Source of the DNA: Lucinisca nassula
Lineage: Eukaryota > Mollusca > Bivalvia > Lucinida > Lucinidae
Direction: 5' to 3'
Assembly (NCBI GenBank): GCA_963580285.1
Contig: OY757011.1
Span: forward strand, 202,261,644 to 202,325,643
Length of the DNA stretch: 64,000 bases
The translations under genes were made by a program, and so were the position numbers. Position 1 is the stretch's first letter. Every line of letters begins with the position of its first letter. The notes beneath the pieces are model-generated. The model was not told the DNA's origin and ran no database searches. It was given only the letters and a program-made list of their open reading frames with translations. Below are positions 10,244-21,387 of the stretch, piece after piece.

Positions 10244-10439
10244 GACTCCGCGGTGGTATTCAATTTTTTGTCGTTCAGGTGCAAATCAAATGTTTTGACC
10301 AGTGAGCAAAAGAGTCATATCACTGACACAGTTGTCAGAGATTAATATAAACCTATAAGCTAAGCACAGTCTGCCAGGATAGATCAAAGATGGTTTGAGT
10401 TACGGGCCTTAACACTCCCGTCTTCATTAAAAAATAAAA

Positions 10440-10920
10440 AAATACGATGACGCGAAAAGACGCGAAACCATTTCGACGAAGTGAAATAGAAGTAAAGGCA
10501 ATGATCAGGAATCGATACAATTAAACCACACCTCCCACCCATCACTGAACAAGTCCATGAAATGAACGCCGAACAAAGCCCACTTTATATAGAGAAAACT
10601 GGGGTTTTAGTGGGTATACATTATTTTTCTTATTTCTGCTCAAAGACATAGGTTGTGGGTACTCATTAGAACCGTCACCAACCCCATCAGACGGTTCTAA
10701 CGAGCGCCCACAATCTATGTTTTCAGTGTAAATAAGAAATATGTTACGAAGTTTCGTAAAGTAGCCATTTTGGAGATGTGAAAAATGAACTTTGTCGCGC
10801 GAGTGTGTTATCGTAATGCAGAGACACCAAAGGGAAAGAAACACAAACGTTAAATAACTAGACATAAAGGACAGTTACTTTCCCACAAAATGGCCAATTG
10901 GCTATTCCAATCAAAAAATC
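10440..10920 (-). mobile_element. PLE 3' tail (minus) split by a MITE
   Basis: Left part 10490-10539 ('gatcaggaatcgatacaatt') and right part 10819-10920 ('gacaccaaagggaaagaaac', 'ggccaattggc') are adjacent in other copies. The MITE at 10540-10818 was inserted between them. Confidence 0.7.
10540..10818. mobile_element. Foldback MITE, subfamily B
   Basis: Starts CATCACTGAACAAGTCCATG and ends GAGTGTGTTATCGTAATG. The core reads 'ctcattagaaccgtc' against 'gacggttctaacgag'. It is inserted into a PLE 3' tail, which makes its limits clear. Confidence 0.85.
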
Positions 10921-11472
10921 TAAAACACAGGCCCAATCTTAAGACATTGAAGTCGTAACAAGGGGTGAAGCATAGGTAGAAAAATCTCCGAGACCGATAG
11001 GATTCGGGCCCGGGCCACTGGGGTGAAAATCCAAGGCTCTTCTCACTGAGCCAGAGTACATTTTTCGTATTTGCAAAGAGATATGTAGCTATGCATAATG
11101 TACTAAGTAACAAAACTGACGGTAGGACTTGTGGGCCGTAGCAATATAAATGGTCTGTCTAAACGATATTTTGCCGGAGTCCCAATACGTATACTGGTCG
11201 CTCTAAGGCGAAGATGATTAACTTTTTGGTATATTTTTTCATGAACCCCACAACCACCCCCCCACCCACCCCCCCCCCACACACACTATTGATAAGGGAG
11301 ACAAAACAATGTTTGAAAGTGTTACCGCCCTTGAATTTGTATCCAATTCTAGGATGTTCTGAATCTATAAATAAGACATAAAGATGCTACACCAAAATGA
11401 AGAGTTAAAGACCCTAATGGAAGCGCGTTTTAAAGTTAAGATACTCGTATATGTATATATATTTTATTTCAG
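10921..11472. other. Intronic stretch with C-rich run
   Basis: No exon recognised. A C/A-rich low-complexity run lies at 11245-11285. Apart from the end of PLE debris, nothing is repeated in the window. Confidence 0.4.
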
Positions 11473-11590
11473 ATATTTCAAGTGTTGACGTACTTGTGAA
11501 TGCCTTTGCCCTGGGTTCTAGACTTGGTCTGGCGGCAGGATGGACAGCCCAAGCAGTGATGACAATCGAACAGTACCCTACAGTTATCAG
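11473..11590 (+). CDS. SLC22-like transporter, internal exon (TM10)
   Basis: 118-nt exon between acceptor ttatttcag and donor CAG|gttcag. Two bases complete the aspartate codon from 8880. It then encodes ISSVDVLVNAFALGSRLGLA, AGWTAQAVMTIEQYPTVI, and two bases of an arginine codon. The end, E-Q-Y-P-T-V-I-R, is the family's conserved 'ELYPTxxR' region just after the tenth membrane segment; the leucine here is glutamine. Phase fits both neighbours exactly. An open frame on the opposite strand overlaps it but has no support. Confidence 0.85.
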
Positions 11591-12288
11591 GTTCAGAAAG
11601 GCTTCCTGTATTTTAATAAAGTCTTGATTCACTTTTGAGCATATTTGTTTACACTGATCCAAGGCCAAATCCAAAAATCCAACAACAGGCACATCAATGA
11701 TTCATTGTGCACAAAATTTTATTTTAAGAAGATATATATACGCGACTGCCATGTAGATTTATGAAAATCAGGCAGGTTAATACTGCTTCCTCAGTCTTTT
11801 TCATCATACTATATACCTAAGGGTCCACTGATCCGCAGAATGATTCAGCTCAGGTAGCTCTCTAGCACCGAAAAATTCCACTGCACTATTTTAGTAACCT
11901 TGGCAAAAGGGAGTTTGCAGAGCCGGTAGTATAAAATAATCATAGTACCACGATGTACACGCACAAATATAGACAATAGTCAAACGAATTCAGTTGGTGC
12001 CTCATTGTTTCACTTTCTAATCCTGAATCATTGTCGTGCAGTTCAAAACAGAAGTGAAAAAAATGATCAGGAATCGATTCAATTAACCCACACCTCCTTC
12101 AAGCCTACCGAACTCTTGCAGAGACGTCCTTTCTTTTTAATATGAATCTGAATTCTGGCATGTATCTTACAGAACATTTGGCCATGCAGAACATTTTAAT
12201 ACCGGCGTCAAAATTATGGTGTTCAAGTAGCTTTTCCCATGGTAACTGTTATTGCGGAGGGTGTGGGGTATTTTTGATGCTCTATTAT
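11591..12288. other. Intronic stretch
   Basis: SLC22 intron 3 upstream of the MITE. It contains a short minus-strand piece of PLE tail at about 12060-12110 ('gatcaggaatcgattcaatt'). Nothing else was recognised. Confidence 0.4.
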
Positions 12289-12570
12289 CATCACGAAAGC
12301 ATGCCTACATAATTTTGACCCCCCTTAAACCGCACTTTTATATAGTAAAACTGGGGATTGCAGGGGTATACATTATTTTTTCGTATTTCTGCTCAAAAGC
12401 AGATTGTGTCTACTCGTTAGGACCGCCTCGTCGAGACGGTTCTAACGAATATCCACAATCTATGTCTTGAGCAGAAATAAGAAAATAACGGCGACTTTTT
12501 TCATCTAAACAAAAAAAAATTTTTGGTGGTCAAATTTACAATATATATGTATAGGCATGTTTACGTAATG
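12289..12570. mobile_element. Foldback MITE, subfamily A, next to a splice acceptor
   Basis: Starts CATCACGAAAGCATGCCTAC and ends GGCATGTTTACGTAATG. The core arms are 'ctcgttaggaccgcctc' and 'gagacggttctaacga'. Its last base is 12 bp before the first base of the SLC22 exon at 12583, so the polypyrimidine tract of that acceptor is confined to the remaining 'tttgttttac'. Confidence 0.85.
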
Positions 12571-12582
12571 TTTGTTTTACAG

Positions 12583-12655
12583 AGGTACAGCATATGGGCT
12601 TGCTAATACATCTGCAAGGATTGGAGGAATGATTGCACCACAAATTGTGTTCTTG
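12583..12655 (+). CDS. SLC22-like transporter, internal exon (TM11)
   Basis: 73-nt exon between acceptor ttttacag and donor TTG|gtaaga. One base completes the arginine codon from 11590. It then encodes GTAYGLANTSARIGGMIAPQ and IVFL, the family's eleventh membrane segment. The pattern R-G-x-x-x-G-x-x-x-x-x-A-R-I-G-G-x-x-A-P is characteristic of SLC22 and related sugar-porter-like transporters. The exon ends in phase 0 and joins 15467. This is the most diagnostic of the five exons. Confidence 0.9.
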
Positions 12656-13419
12656 GTAAGATATTTCATTGTAACTCTCCTGTCCAAAACACTCCCGCTT
12701 GAGATAGCGCATTCCTTCATATATCAAACACCGTTTTTCTGAGGAAAATTGGCAATACTTTCTTTCTTCTGTTACAAACGCAGATTAAGCCATATATGAC
12801 AACGGACTATTCCACCTAATGTGTTTGGAGTAGTCCATTTCCAATTATAGGGGTGTCAGGTTTTTTTTTTTTATTTAATGGCAACTTTAACATGAACAAT
12901 TCTATCACAACAGAAATAGTGGCCCAAATACGTATTGGCCATTGTCTAATTTTGACTGTACGTACGGAACTATGTGTTGTCTGGCAACACGCTGACCTCA
13001 CAGAAATAAGAATGACGCGGTTATTTTCTATATTTTTTTTATATAAAATGGGCCCCGTCAAGCGATTTTGGTACTTATCGCATATGCGAGCAGTGAATCA
13101 AGAGGAACCTTCAGACAGAAAGCCATATCCCTGGTCCCTCTGAATGGCTGGGCATGCGCAGTTAAAATTTGTCATGACGGAATGCTCGAAGACACAAATT
13201 CGCTTGGCGGGGCTCAAATATGAATACATGTAACTGTTACTGGGATTTCCTACAAATCAGTGATAGTCACGTGAACATCAGTATGGAAGAGCTGTTGGGT
13301 CGCTCCAAAAACACTGAACAGGCACGACCACTTTCGGGCGCTTAGAAGAAAAAATAACTATAGCAGGGGTGGGCAGATGAAGGTGGGGTGGGCTTCATCT
13401 CCGAAAGTATAAATATTCA
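12656..13419. other. Intronic stretch
   Basis: No exon recognised. 'taggggtgtcagg' at 12848 recurs at 62055 and, inverted, at about 22640, hinting at another repeat family whose limits are unclear. A T-run lies at 12861-12872. Confidence 0.35.
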
Positions 13420-14353
13420 ACTCGCGCCCTCAATGTCAGAAATGCATTTTTCACTTCTCAAGAGCATAAGAATTATACACTTTGGTCATGTCAGAAAGTG
13501 TGTGAAGCCCTCACCTTTCTACTTGACAATAGTTATATTAGATTCGGTACTAAGTTATTTAGACAAATTGTGGGCATTCCGATGGGTACGAATTGGGCAC
13601 CTCTTGTGGCTGATCTGTTCTTGTTTTGTTATGAAAGAAACTTTATGTTGTCGCTTTCCATTGATAACCAATCTGAAATTATTGAAGCTTTTAGCTCCAC
13701 TTCTAGATATTTAGATGATTTATGAAATATTGATAATACCTATTTCGATGGTTTGATCAGTCAGATTTACCCCCCCCCCAGAACTTCAGTTAAATAAAGC
13801 AAATTCTTCTGATACAGAGGCCCCGTTTTTGGATTTACATCTATCTATTGCAGATGGGTTTGTTTCGTGCAAAATTTATGATAAACGCGATGAATTTAAT
13901 TTTGAGATTGTAAATTTTCCTTTTTTGGATGGTGATGTTCCTCGTGCGCCATCCTATGGCGTCTATATTTCGCAATTAATTCGATTTGCTAGAGTGTGTA
14001 GTCATGTAACTGACTTCAACATTCGTAATAAATTATTACGCAAAGCCTTTTCAAAATTTTATAGACGCCATTCTGATTGCAGCTCAAAATTCAATATTGG
14101 ACTTAAATCTCTTCTGCAACAAGGTCTATCGGAACCCGAATTTTATGGTGACTTAGTATATAAATTCAGAAAAATATATAACCGCAATGACTTCAGCACC
14201 CAATTTCGTAAAATCATTCTTCGATATAAAAAGATTGGTTACAACATGGATTCTATAAGACAGACTGCATGCATGGTAGTTAACCCAATCACGGTTGGCA
14301 ACTTTGCTTCCCTCTTTAATTGCACGCCGGTGGGTCAGGCCTCTTTTCTATGA
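13420..14353 (+). pseudogene. Penelope-like element reverse transcriptase, 5'-truncated relic
   Basis: Three frame-shifted pieces of one reverse transcriptase. The first (about 13420-13725) has GIPMGTNWAPLVADLF and the catalytic YLDD box. A stop follows the second D-containing motif, and a C-run at 13770-13779 shifts the frame. The next piece (from about 13800) has APFLDLHLSIADGFVSCKIY, YDKRDEF and SYGVYISQLIRFARVCS. These match the thumb-side region of Penelope-type enzymes as I know the family. Compared with the copy at 24681, about 14 residues are missing after NKLL. The N-terminal RT motifs are absent and no GIY-YIG endonuclease was seen. It lies in the SLC22 intron, same strand. Confidence 0.75.
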
Positions 14354-14945
14354 CGGTTCCAACGTAAAGGCTTATTGAGAATTTGAGAGATCTAATTCAA
14401 GGTAATGTTGGTTGGTGCTTGATGCTCTGTCTCTGGTCGGGCCCATCGGAGTCTAACTGTTGGTTTTCTTTTGCTGCAGCATTTCAGTGGTTTCTTGCTG
14501 TCGAGTCCTCACCGTTGTCTCACCTATGTGGTTCTTTGATTATTTGTGTTCACGGAGATGTACCACTGATGAGTTAGGAGGCCTTCATGCGGAATGAACA
14601 AATTATTTGCCTAAATCGCGACGGAAGTAAGGGCGAGGATTGTGGCCACGTAAAATCGATTTAAGCCCCCCAGTGGAAATCTTTCCACTGACCGTTCCAA
14701 GGCGGTTCTTCTGTGGCGATTTATTTATGTTGTTGTTTGTTACTTATTGTGTGTATAACTTGTGTCTTTTTATTTTAGATGGCCATATGGCCATTTTGTG
14801 GGAAAGTAACTGTCCTTATGGCCTTCCTTTGTTTAGGTTTCCATTATGGTCTGGTCGCTTAATGTTTGTAATTCTTTCCCTTTGGTGTCTTTGGTGGGTG
14901 GAGTAAGTTAATTGTATCGATTCCTGATCTTTGTTTTACTTCTAC
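14354..14945 (+). mobile_element. PLE 3' untranslated tail (reference copy)
   Basis: Follows the RT relic directly and shows the complete tail found scattered across the window: 'ggttggtgcttgatgctctg', 'gcatttcagtggtttcttgc', 'gcgacggaagtaagggcgag', 'gaccgttccaaggcggttct' and 'gccatatggccattttgtgg', ending near 'gtatcgattcctgatctttg' and 'ttttacttctac'. The same tail follows the second RT copy at 25.1-25.66 kb. Confidence 0.75.
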
Positions 14946-15466
14946 CTTTAATACTCAACAGCCTAGTGTTTGGAAACCCGTGGATTGAAAGCTGCTTTAT
15001 TATACCACATTAATATTCATGATCTATTTTAGAAGTCTGATTGATCGAGAGCATGCCATGCGCATGGCCAAAACATTCGCCCCTGACGTCACTGCTCAAA
15101 AGTACAAGTGCATTCACTGAAAGAATCTCTAGAAGTTACGCGCAGGGCAATAAATTATCGTCTTTCCCTGCAATATTCCCCTCTGATGTCACTGCTCAAA
15201 AGTGCAAGTGCATTTACTGAAAGACTCTCTAGAAGACAGAATTCGGTATAATAAATTATTTGCCGTCCTTTTGTGAGGGAAATATGACGATTTATTCACC
15301 CTCGACAGGTAATAGAGCCCTCAGGCTTCGCATTCGGTAAATTTTACTTGATCGGGTGAACAAATCGTCATATTTCCCTCACACATGGGCAATAGATAAA
15401 TAATGTTATATTTCAGAACAATACTGTCGCTATGCCCGTGGATAAAGTTGCTGTGTTTCATTTCAG
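14946..15466. other. Intronic stretch with an internal direct duplication
   Basis: A 60-bp block with 'actgctcaaaagt(a/g)caagtgca' followed by 'actgaaaga(a/c)tctctagaag' occurs twice, at about 15088 and 15188. 'catatttccctcac' near 15369 is the reverse complement of 15280-15292 (gtgagggaaatatg). The 3' end has two near-identical acceptor-like sequences, 'tttcagaaca', at 15411 and 15461. Confidence 0.5.
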
Positions 15467-15718
15467 AACAACCACATTCCCGGTATCCTGTTTTTCCTCA
15501 GTGCAGTGGCTATGATTATTTCCTCATTGTTATGCTTCTTGTTCACGGAGACTAAAGGCAGAGATCTACAAGACATTATGAGTGCTCCCGACAAAGCAGC
15601 AAAACCTATAATAATGGCCGATCAGAAAGAGAAAACACATGTCAGTCACTCTACTCTGGACTATGATATGAACTCTAAAAGCATGCAATCTGGGACAATT
15701 GTCATTACAAAATTCTAA
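15467..15718 (+). CDS. SLC22-like transporter, last exon (TM12 and C-terminus)
   Basis: Terminal exon, 83 codons plus TAA, after acceptor catttcag. It is in phase 0 with 12655. It starts NNHIPGILFFLSAVAMIISS, continues LLCFLF (twelfth membrane segment), then ETKGRDLQD, the conserved cytoplasmic motif of this superfamily. It finishes with a polar tail rich in S, T and K. A possible alternative acceptor 50 bp upstream (15415-15416) would add codons. No clear polyadenylation signal before the mariner relic at about 15780; AATAAA at about 15810 lies inside that relic. The gene's N-terminal half was not located. Confidence 0.9.
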   Translation, partial: NNHIPGILFFLSAVAMIISSLLCFLFTETKGRDLQDIMSAPDKAAKPIIMADQKEKTHVSHSTLDYDMNSKSMQSGTIVITKF

Positions 15719-15779
15719 ATATTTTCTGGAGTATCAATATACACGTATCTGACCATACCTACTTAGAGTCACTTTTGAC

Positions 15780-16800
15780 TTCATCTTTTTTCACCTAGTC
15801 ACCCCGCAGCAATAAACACTTCCTCCATCGACGTTCCAATGCCGAACGTCCATTTGTTTTAGAATTCGGGGTCTTTATAGTGTCGTTCCACCCTCCAACC
15901 GCCGCCATAAGCTCTTCATTTGACCAAAAGTGACGTCCATACAATTCTTTCTTCAAGTTAGGAAGCACACAATAATAACTGGGTGCCATATCGGGACAAT
16001 AGGGTGGATGGGTTAAGGGTTCGAAACAATTCCGCTTCATTGCGTCCACAGATACTTTGCACTGGACTCTAGCATTGTCATGTAACAGCACACATTTTGT
16101 ACTTTTTGCGCCATTTCTGTACTATAGCTGCACGTAATTGGTCCAAGATATTAGCATAATAGTCCTCATTATTAGTCCGGCCATGAGGTCCACTAACAGA
16201 ACTCCTTTGTTATCCCAAAACAGTTACCATGACCTCGCCAACTTTATTTATTTTTGGAGGGGACGCGGTGACCTGTCACCAGTCCATTGTTTATTTTGTT
16301 ATACTTAGGGTTCGATCCGAGATTCGTCCCCGGTAACAATTCTTTCAAGAAAGTCTTCCGTATCAGAATCATTTCTTTCCAAAAGTGACCCTTACATGGA
16401 CACTCAGACAGCTCGTTCTTTTCTAGGGCAGTTCGGCAGCCAACGCGCTGAAATCTTCCTTATGCCCAGCCGTTCGAGTAAATTGGTAAATTGGTAAAAA
16501 TGCTTCCCTCAGAAAATCTCCAATCTTCTAGCCATTTCTGAAACGTTCATTCGCCTGTCCTGTACTACTGGTTCCCTTAGATTTTCACTTGTGACGTCAT
16601 CACTGGTGGGTCTTTTGTCTCCGAGTGTAGGCTGGAGAAATGGTCTTGAACGGGGCCTTAGACTTTGTTCTGTAAGCAAACAGTGCTGCGTCTGCGGCGG
16701 CTGAACTTGGTCTATGTACACTGTCTGCCAATGTCTCAATATACGATCCCCGTCCAGATTTTACACATACACAACACTCTGACGTCACGGGAACGAGACA
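15780..16800 (-). pseudogene. Mariner-like transposase relic
   Basis: Minus strand. The N-terminal part (16509-16700) reads GDKRPTSDDVTSENL and DRRMNVSEMARRLEI, the DNA-binding region of mariner transposases. The C-terminal part (15795-16091) reads MLLHDNARVQ, HPPYCPDMAPS and NLKKELYGRHF, the catalytic second-aspartate region followed by the family's 'PPYSPDLAPSDYHLF' motif. Here the third acidic position falls in SYYC, where the usual D appears lost. Frames are broken in between. Related pieces occur at 38040-38596 and 49165-49640. Confidence 0.8.
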
Positions 16801-16939
16801 AGCCCGGATATAAATAACCTTATCTTGATTTGCATATGGCCAGCGATAGTCACGTGGGGAAAGCAGACGGACAGCTTCTGTAATAAATAACTTTAGGTTG
16901 ATTGATAAACATTGGACCCAAAAATGATCGTTACGGATG

Positions 16940-16972
<33 letters not shown>

Positions 16973-17059
16973 TTCCGAATGAAAATTCATGTAAATTCCT
17001 ACAAAATGAAATAATCGGTCCCTTGGTGCAGAAGTCGGGATTTTACATAACCATCAGAT
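16801..17059. repeat. Poly(G) tract in otherwise plain sequence
   Basis: A run of about 30 G at 16939-16968. Such homopolymers are unstable and often mis-sequenced. No gene is seen nearby. Confidence 0.8.
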
Positions 17060-17445
17060 ATTTTCAGTATATAGGCTTTAACAAATTATTTGTCTAAATC
17101 GCGATGGAAATAAGGGCGAGGATTGTGGCCACGTAAACTCGATTTAAGCCCCCAGTGGAATTCGTTGCCGCCGACCGTTCCAAGGCGGTTCTTCTGTCGC
17201 GATTTATTTTTGTTATGGTTTGTCTTTGGGTGTTTATGTCGCTTATATTATTTTATTTTGGATAGCCTATTGGCCATTTTTGTGGGAAAGTAACTGTCCT
17301 TTTGGCTTTCCGCTGTTGGTGTTTCCATTAGGTCTGTTGTTGCATGTTTGTGTTTCTGTGTTTCTTTCCCTTTGGTGTCTCTGATGGGAGCTATGGGTTG
17401 ATTGTATCGATTTCTGATCATTGCTTCTACTTCTATTTAACGTCT
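17060..17445 (+). mobile_element. PLE 3' tail
   Basis: Carries 'aacaaattatttgtctaaat', 'taagggcgaggattgtggcc', 'gaccgttccaaggcggttct' and 'attgtatcgatttctgatca'. No PLE coding sequence precedes it. Confidence 0.75.
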
Positions 17446-17689
17446 ATTTAGCGAACGATAATGCAGTTTAAAAGTAATTGCCTGAAGCGTTTATAAATAT
17501 GTTCCTTAGAAATACTTTTAACTACGCCCGTACATTCACTATGGGCTTATTACAGTGGTGATGATAAGATTGATGAGCCTTAATACATGCATATTCCATT
17601 ATCCGTAGAGGACATTTTCGTAATCCTGTTGCACAAAATAGTTTGTAGAAATTAGAGTTGAAATGTTCGTCCAAATATTGCAATGCTTT

Positions 17690-17840
17690 TCGTCTAGCTG
17701 TTGGTTTTGCTTTGCTCCAGCATTTCAGTGGTTTCTCGCTGTCGAGTCCTCACTGTTGTTTCTCTGTTATTGTTTATTTTTTGTGTTCCCGGAGATGTTG
17801 CACCGATGGGTTAGGAACAAATTGCACGGCCCGCAGAAAA
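17690..17840 (+). mobile_element. PLE 3' tail, internal fragment
   Basis: Matches the upstream part of the tail: 'agctgttggttttgctttgc', 'agcatttcagtggtttct' and 'gagatgttgcaccgatgggt'. It ends just before the satellite array. Confidence 0.65.
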
Positions 17841-17884
17841 AGCAACCGACTGAAGTCGGTTGATTTCTAAGAGTGCCCTAAAAT

Positions 17885-18965
17885 CACCATGTCATTCTGT
17901 CATTCTGTCAGTCTGTCCGTCCGTCCGTAAAATTGGTGATAGTGACTTAACCGCTTGGAATATTTAAACAATTTTTGGCATACTGATAGATATCAAAGAG
18001 ATCTAACCAATGAGCTTGCGAAATATTACATTCCATTTAGTATAGCCTCGCCGAGGCAAAAAATGTGAAAATTTTTGAACTGCTTCTCCTCGGAAACCGT
18101 TGGGCCGATCGAAGTCAAATTTCATATGGAGCCTCTATGGGATGGGGGAAACCAAAATTTGGTCATGGGGTCCAGGTCACATGACCAAAATGGCCGCCAA
18201 GCCATATATGGTCTGTCTGTCTGTCCGTCCGTAACCCGTTTGTGAAAATAGGTGATAGTGACTGAACCGCTTGGAATATTTAAACAATTTTTGGCATACT
18301 GATAGATATCAATGAGATCTAACCAATGAGCTTGAGAAATATTACATTCCATTTAGTATAGCCTCGCCGAGGCAAAAAATGTGAAAAATTTTGAACTGCT
18401 TTTCCTCGGAAACCGTTGGGCCGATTTAAGTCAAATTTCATATGGAGCCTCTATGGGATAGGGAAACCAAAATTTGCTCATGGGGTCCAGGTCACATGAC
18501 CAAAATGGCCGCCAAGCCATATATGGTAAAAACCCTTCATAAATAGTCTTCTCCAGAACCACTGGGCAGATTTCCACGAAACTTGATAAATAGCATCTGG
18601 GACGTAGGCCCATCATAAATTGCTAAAATGGTGACCCTGGGTTCACCTTGACCTTCTTTGGGTCCGTCCGTAACCCGTTTGTGAAAAGTGGTGATAGTGA
18701 CTTAAGCGCTTGGAATATTTAAATAATTTTTGGCATACTGATAGATATCAATGAGATCTAACCAATGAACTTGCGAAATATTACATTCCATTTAGTATAG
18801 CCTCGCCGAGGCGAAAAATGCGAAAATTTTCGAACTGCTTCTCCTTGGAAACCGTTGGGCCGATTGAAATCAAATTTCATATGAAGCCTCTATGGGACAG
18901 GGGAAACAAAAATTTGCTCATGGGGTCCAGGTCACATGACTGAAATGGCCTCCAAGCCATATATG

Positions 18966-19000
<35 letters not shown>

Positions 19001-21146
19001 CGTAACCCGTTTGTGAAAATTGGTGATAGTGACATAACCGCTTGGAATATTTGAACAATTTTTGGCATACTGATAGATATCAATGAGATCTAACCAATGA
19101 ACTTGCAAAATATTACATTCTATTTAGTATAGCTTCGCCGAGGCAAAAATGTGAAAATTTTTGAACTGCTTCTCCTCGGAAACCGTTGGGCCGATTGAAG
19201 ACAAATTTCATATGGAGCCTCTATGGGATGGGGGAAACCAAAATTTGCTCATGGGGTCCAGGTCACATGACCAAAATGGCCGCCAAGCCATATATGGTCT
19301 GTCTGTCCCTGGGTTGACCTTGACCTTCTTTGGGTCCGTCCGTAACCCGTTTGTGAAAATCGGTGATAGTGATTTAACCGCTTGGAATATGTAAACATTT
19401 TTTTGCATACTGATAGATATCACTGAGATCTAACCAATGAACTTGCGAAATATTACATTCCATTTAGTATAGCCTCGCCGAGACGAAAAATGTGAAAATT
19501 TTCGAACTGCTTCTCCTTGGAAACCGTTGGGCCGATTGAAATCAAATTTCATATGAAGCCTCTATGGGCCGGGGGAAACCAAAATTTGCTCATGGGGTCC
19601 AGGTCACATGACCAAAACGGCCGCCAAGCCATATATGGTCTGTCTGTCTGTCCGTCCGTAACCCGTTTGTGAAAAATGGTGATAGTGACTAAACCGCTTG
19701 GATTATTTAAACAGTGCTTGGCATACTGATAAATATCAATGAGATCTTACCAATGAACTTGCGAAATATTACATTCCATTTAGTATAGCCTCGCCGAGGC
19801 AAAAAATGTGAAAATTTTTGAACTGCTTCTCCTCGGAAACCGTTGGGCCGATTGAAGTCAAATTTCATATAGAGCCTCTATGGGATGGGGGAAACCAAAA
19901 TTTGCTCATGGGGTCCAGGTCACATGACCAAAATGGCCGCCAAGCCATATATGGTCTGTCTGTCTGTCCGTCCGTAACCCGTTTGTGAAAATTGGTGATA
20001 GTGACTTAACCGCTCGGAATATTTAAACAATTTTTGGCATACTGATAGATATCAGTGAGATCTAACCAATGAGCTTGCGAAATATTACATTCCATTTAGT
20101 ATAGCCTCGCCGAGGCAAAAAATGTGAAAATTTTTAACTGCTTCTCCTCGGAAACCGTTGGGCCGATTTAAGTCAAATTTCATATGGAGCCTCTATGGGA
20201 TAGGGAAACCAAAATTTGCTCATGGGGTCCAGGTCACATGACCAAAATGGCCGCCAAGCCATATATGGTAAAAACCCATCATAAATGGTCTTCTCCAGAA
20301 CCACTGGGCAGATTTCCACGAAACTTGATAAATAGCATCTAGGACGTAGGCCCATCATAAATTGCTAAAATGGTGACCCTGGGTTGACCTTGACCTTCTT
20401 TGGGTCCGTCCGTAACACGTTTGTGAAAATTGGTGATAGTGACTTAACCGCTTGGAATATTAAATTTAAACAATTTTTGGCATACTGATAGATATCAATG
20501 AGATCTAACCAATGAACTTGCGAAATATTACATTCCATTTAGTATAGCCTCGCCGAGGCGAAAAATGTGAAAATTTTCGAACTGCTTCTCCTCGGAAACC
20601 GTTCGGCCGGTTGAAATCAAATTTCATATGAAGCCTCTATGGGACGGGGGAAACCAAAATTTGCTCATTGGGTCCAGGTAACATGACCAAAACGGCCGCC
20701 AAGCCATATATGGTCTGTCTGTCTGTCCGTCCGTAACCCGTTTGTGAAAATTGGTGATAGTGACTTAACCGCTTGGAATATTTAAACAATTTTTGGCATA
20801 CTGATAGATATCAATGAGATCTTACAAATGAATTTGCGAAATATTACATTCCATTTAGTATAGCCTCGCCGAGACGAAAATGTGAAAATTTTCGAACCGC
20901 TTCTCCTCGGAAACCGTTGGGCCGTTTGAAGTCAAATTTCATATGGAGCCTCTATGGGATGGGGGAAACCAAAATTTGCTCATGGGGTCCAGGTCACATG
21001 ACCAAAATGGCCGCCAAGCCATATATGGTAAAAACCCTTCAAAAATAGTCTTCTCCAGAACCACCCGGGCAGATTTCCACGAAACTTGATAAATAGCATC
21101 TAGGACGTAGGCCCATCATAAATTGCTAAAATGGTGACCCTGGGTT
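17885..21146. repeat. Satellite array, about 320-bp units with 430-bp variants
   Basis: About nine tandem units. Each contains 'ggtgatagtgac', 'ttggcatactgatagatatc', 'tatagcctcgccgaggc', 'ggaaaccgttgggccgatt', 'ggtccaggtcacatgac' and (TCTG)n/(TCCG)n. The 'ggtgatagtg' landmark recurs at about 17934, 18250, 18691, 19020, 19361, 19678, 19994, 20423 and 20746. Spacing is thus mostly 315-340 bp, but about 430-440 bp where an extra block ('cttctccagaaccac'...'ggtgaccctgggtt') is present. The short open frames in the array (ending ...SHRGSI) come only from the repeat and are not genes. Confidence 0.9.
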
Positions 21147-21387
21147 AGTTTATACTAATTTATTTTAGTTCGATTGCGATGAAAGCTGTAAGCTTATTGA
21201 ATCGCTCTCGAACACTCATTCCGGGTGTTTTCACGCGCGCGAGAGAGAGAGGCAGTGGCTTTTACACCACTGCTACCCATTTACACCTGGGTGGAGTGGG
21301 GCAGTGTCATTACGTGTCTTGCCCAAGGACACACCTCGATACCGGTGGCGGATTCGAACGCACAACCTCTCGATCATGAGTCGAACG
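21147..21387 (-). mobile_element. tRNA-derived SINE inserted in the satellite
   Basis: 241-bp insertion flanked by the 7-bp direct repeat CTGGGTT (21140-21146 and 21388-21394), which is satellite sequence. The minus strand has an anticodon-arm-like stretch GACTCATGATCGAGAGG and a B box GCGTTCGAATCC. It then runs 'tgtgtccttgggcaagacac' and 'ccactccacccaggtgtaaa'. The A box is missing, so the copy is 5'-truncated. Confidence 0.75.

Noticed and set aside
11414..11692. Minus-strand ORF over the SLC22 exon at 11473
   Set aside because: Antisense shadow. The + strand reading fits splice sites, phase and family pattern.
18122..20358. Repeated small ORFs ending in PPSHRGSI or YPIEAPYEI
   Set aside because: Products of the satellite period, on the strand without stops by chance. 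No start context or domain.
17885..21146. CRISPR array
   Set aside because: Unit of 320 bp, repeats throughout the unit without unique spacers, in a eukaryotic context.
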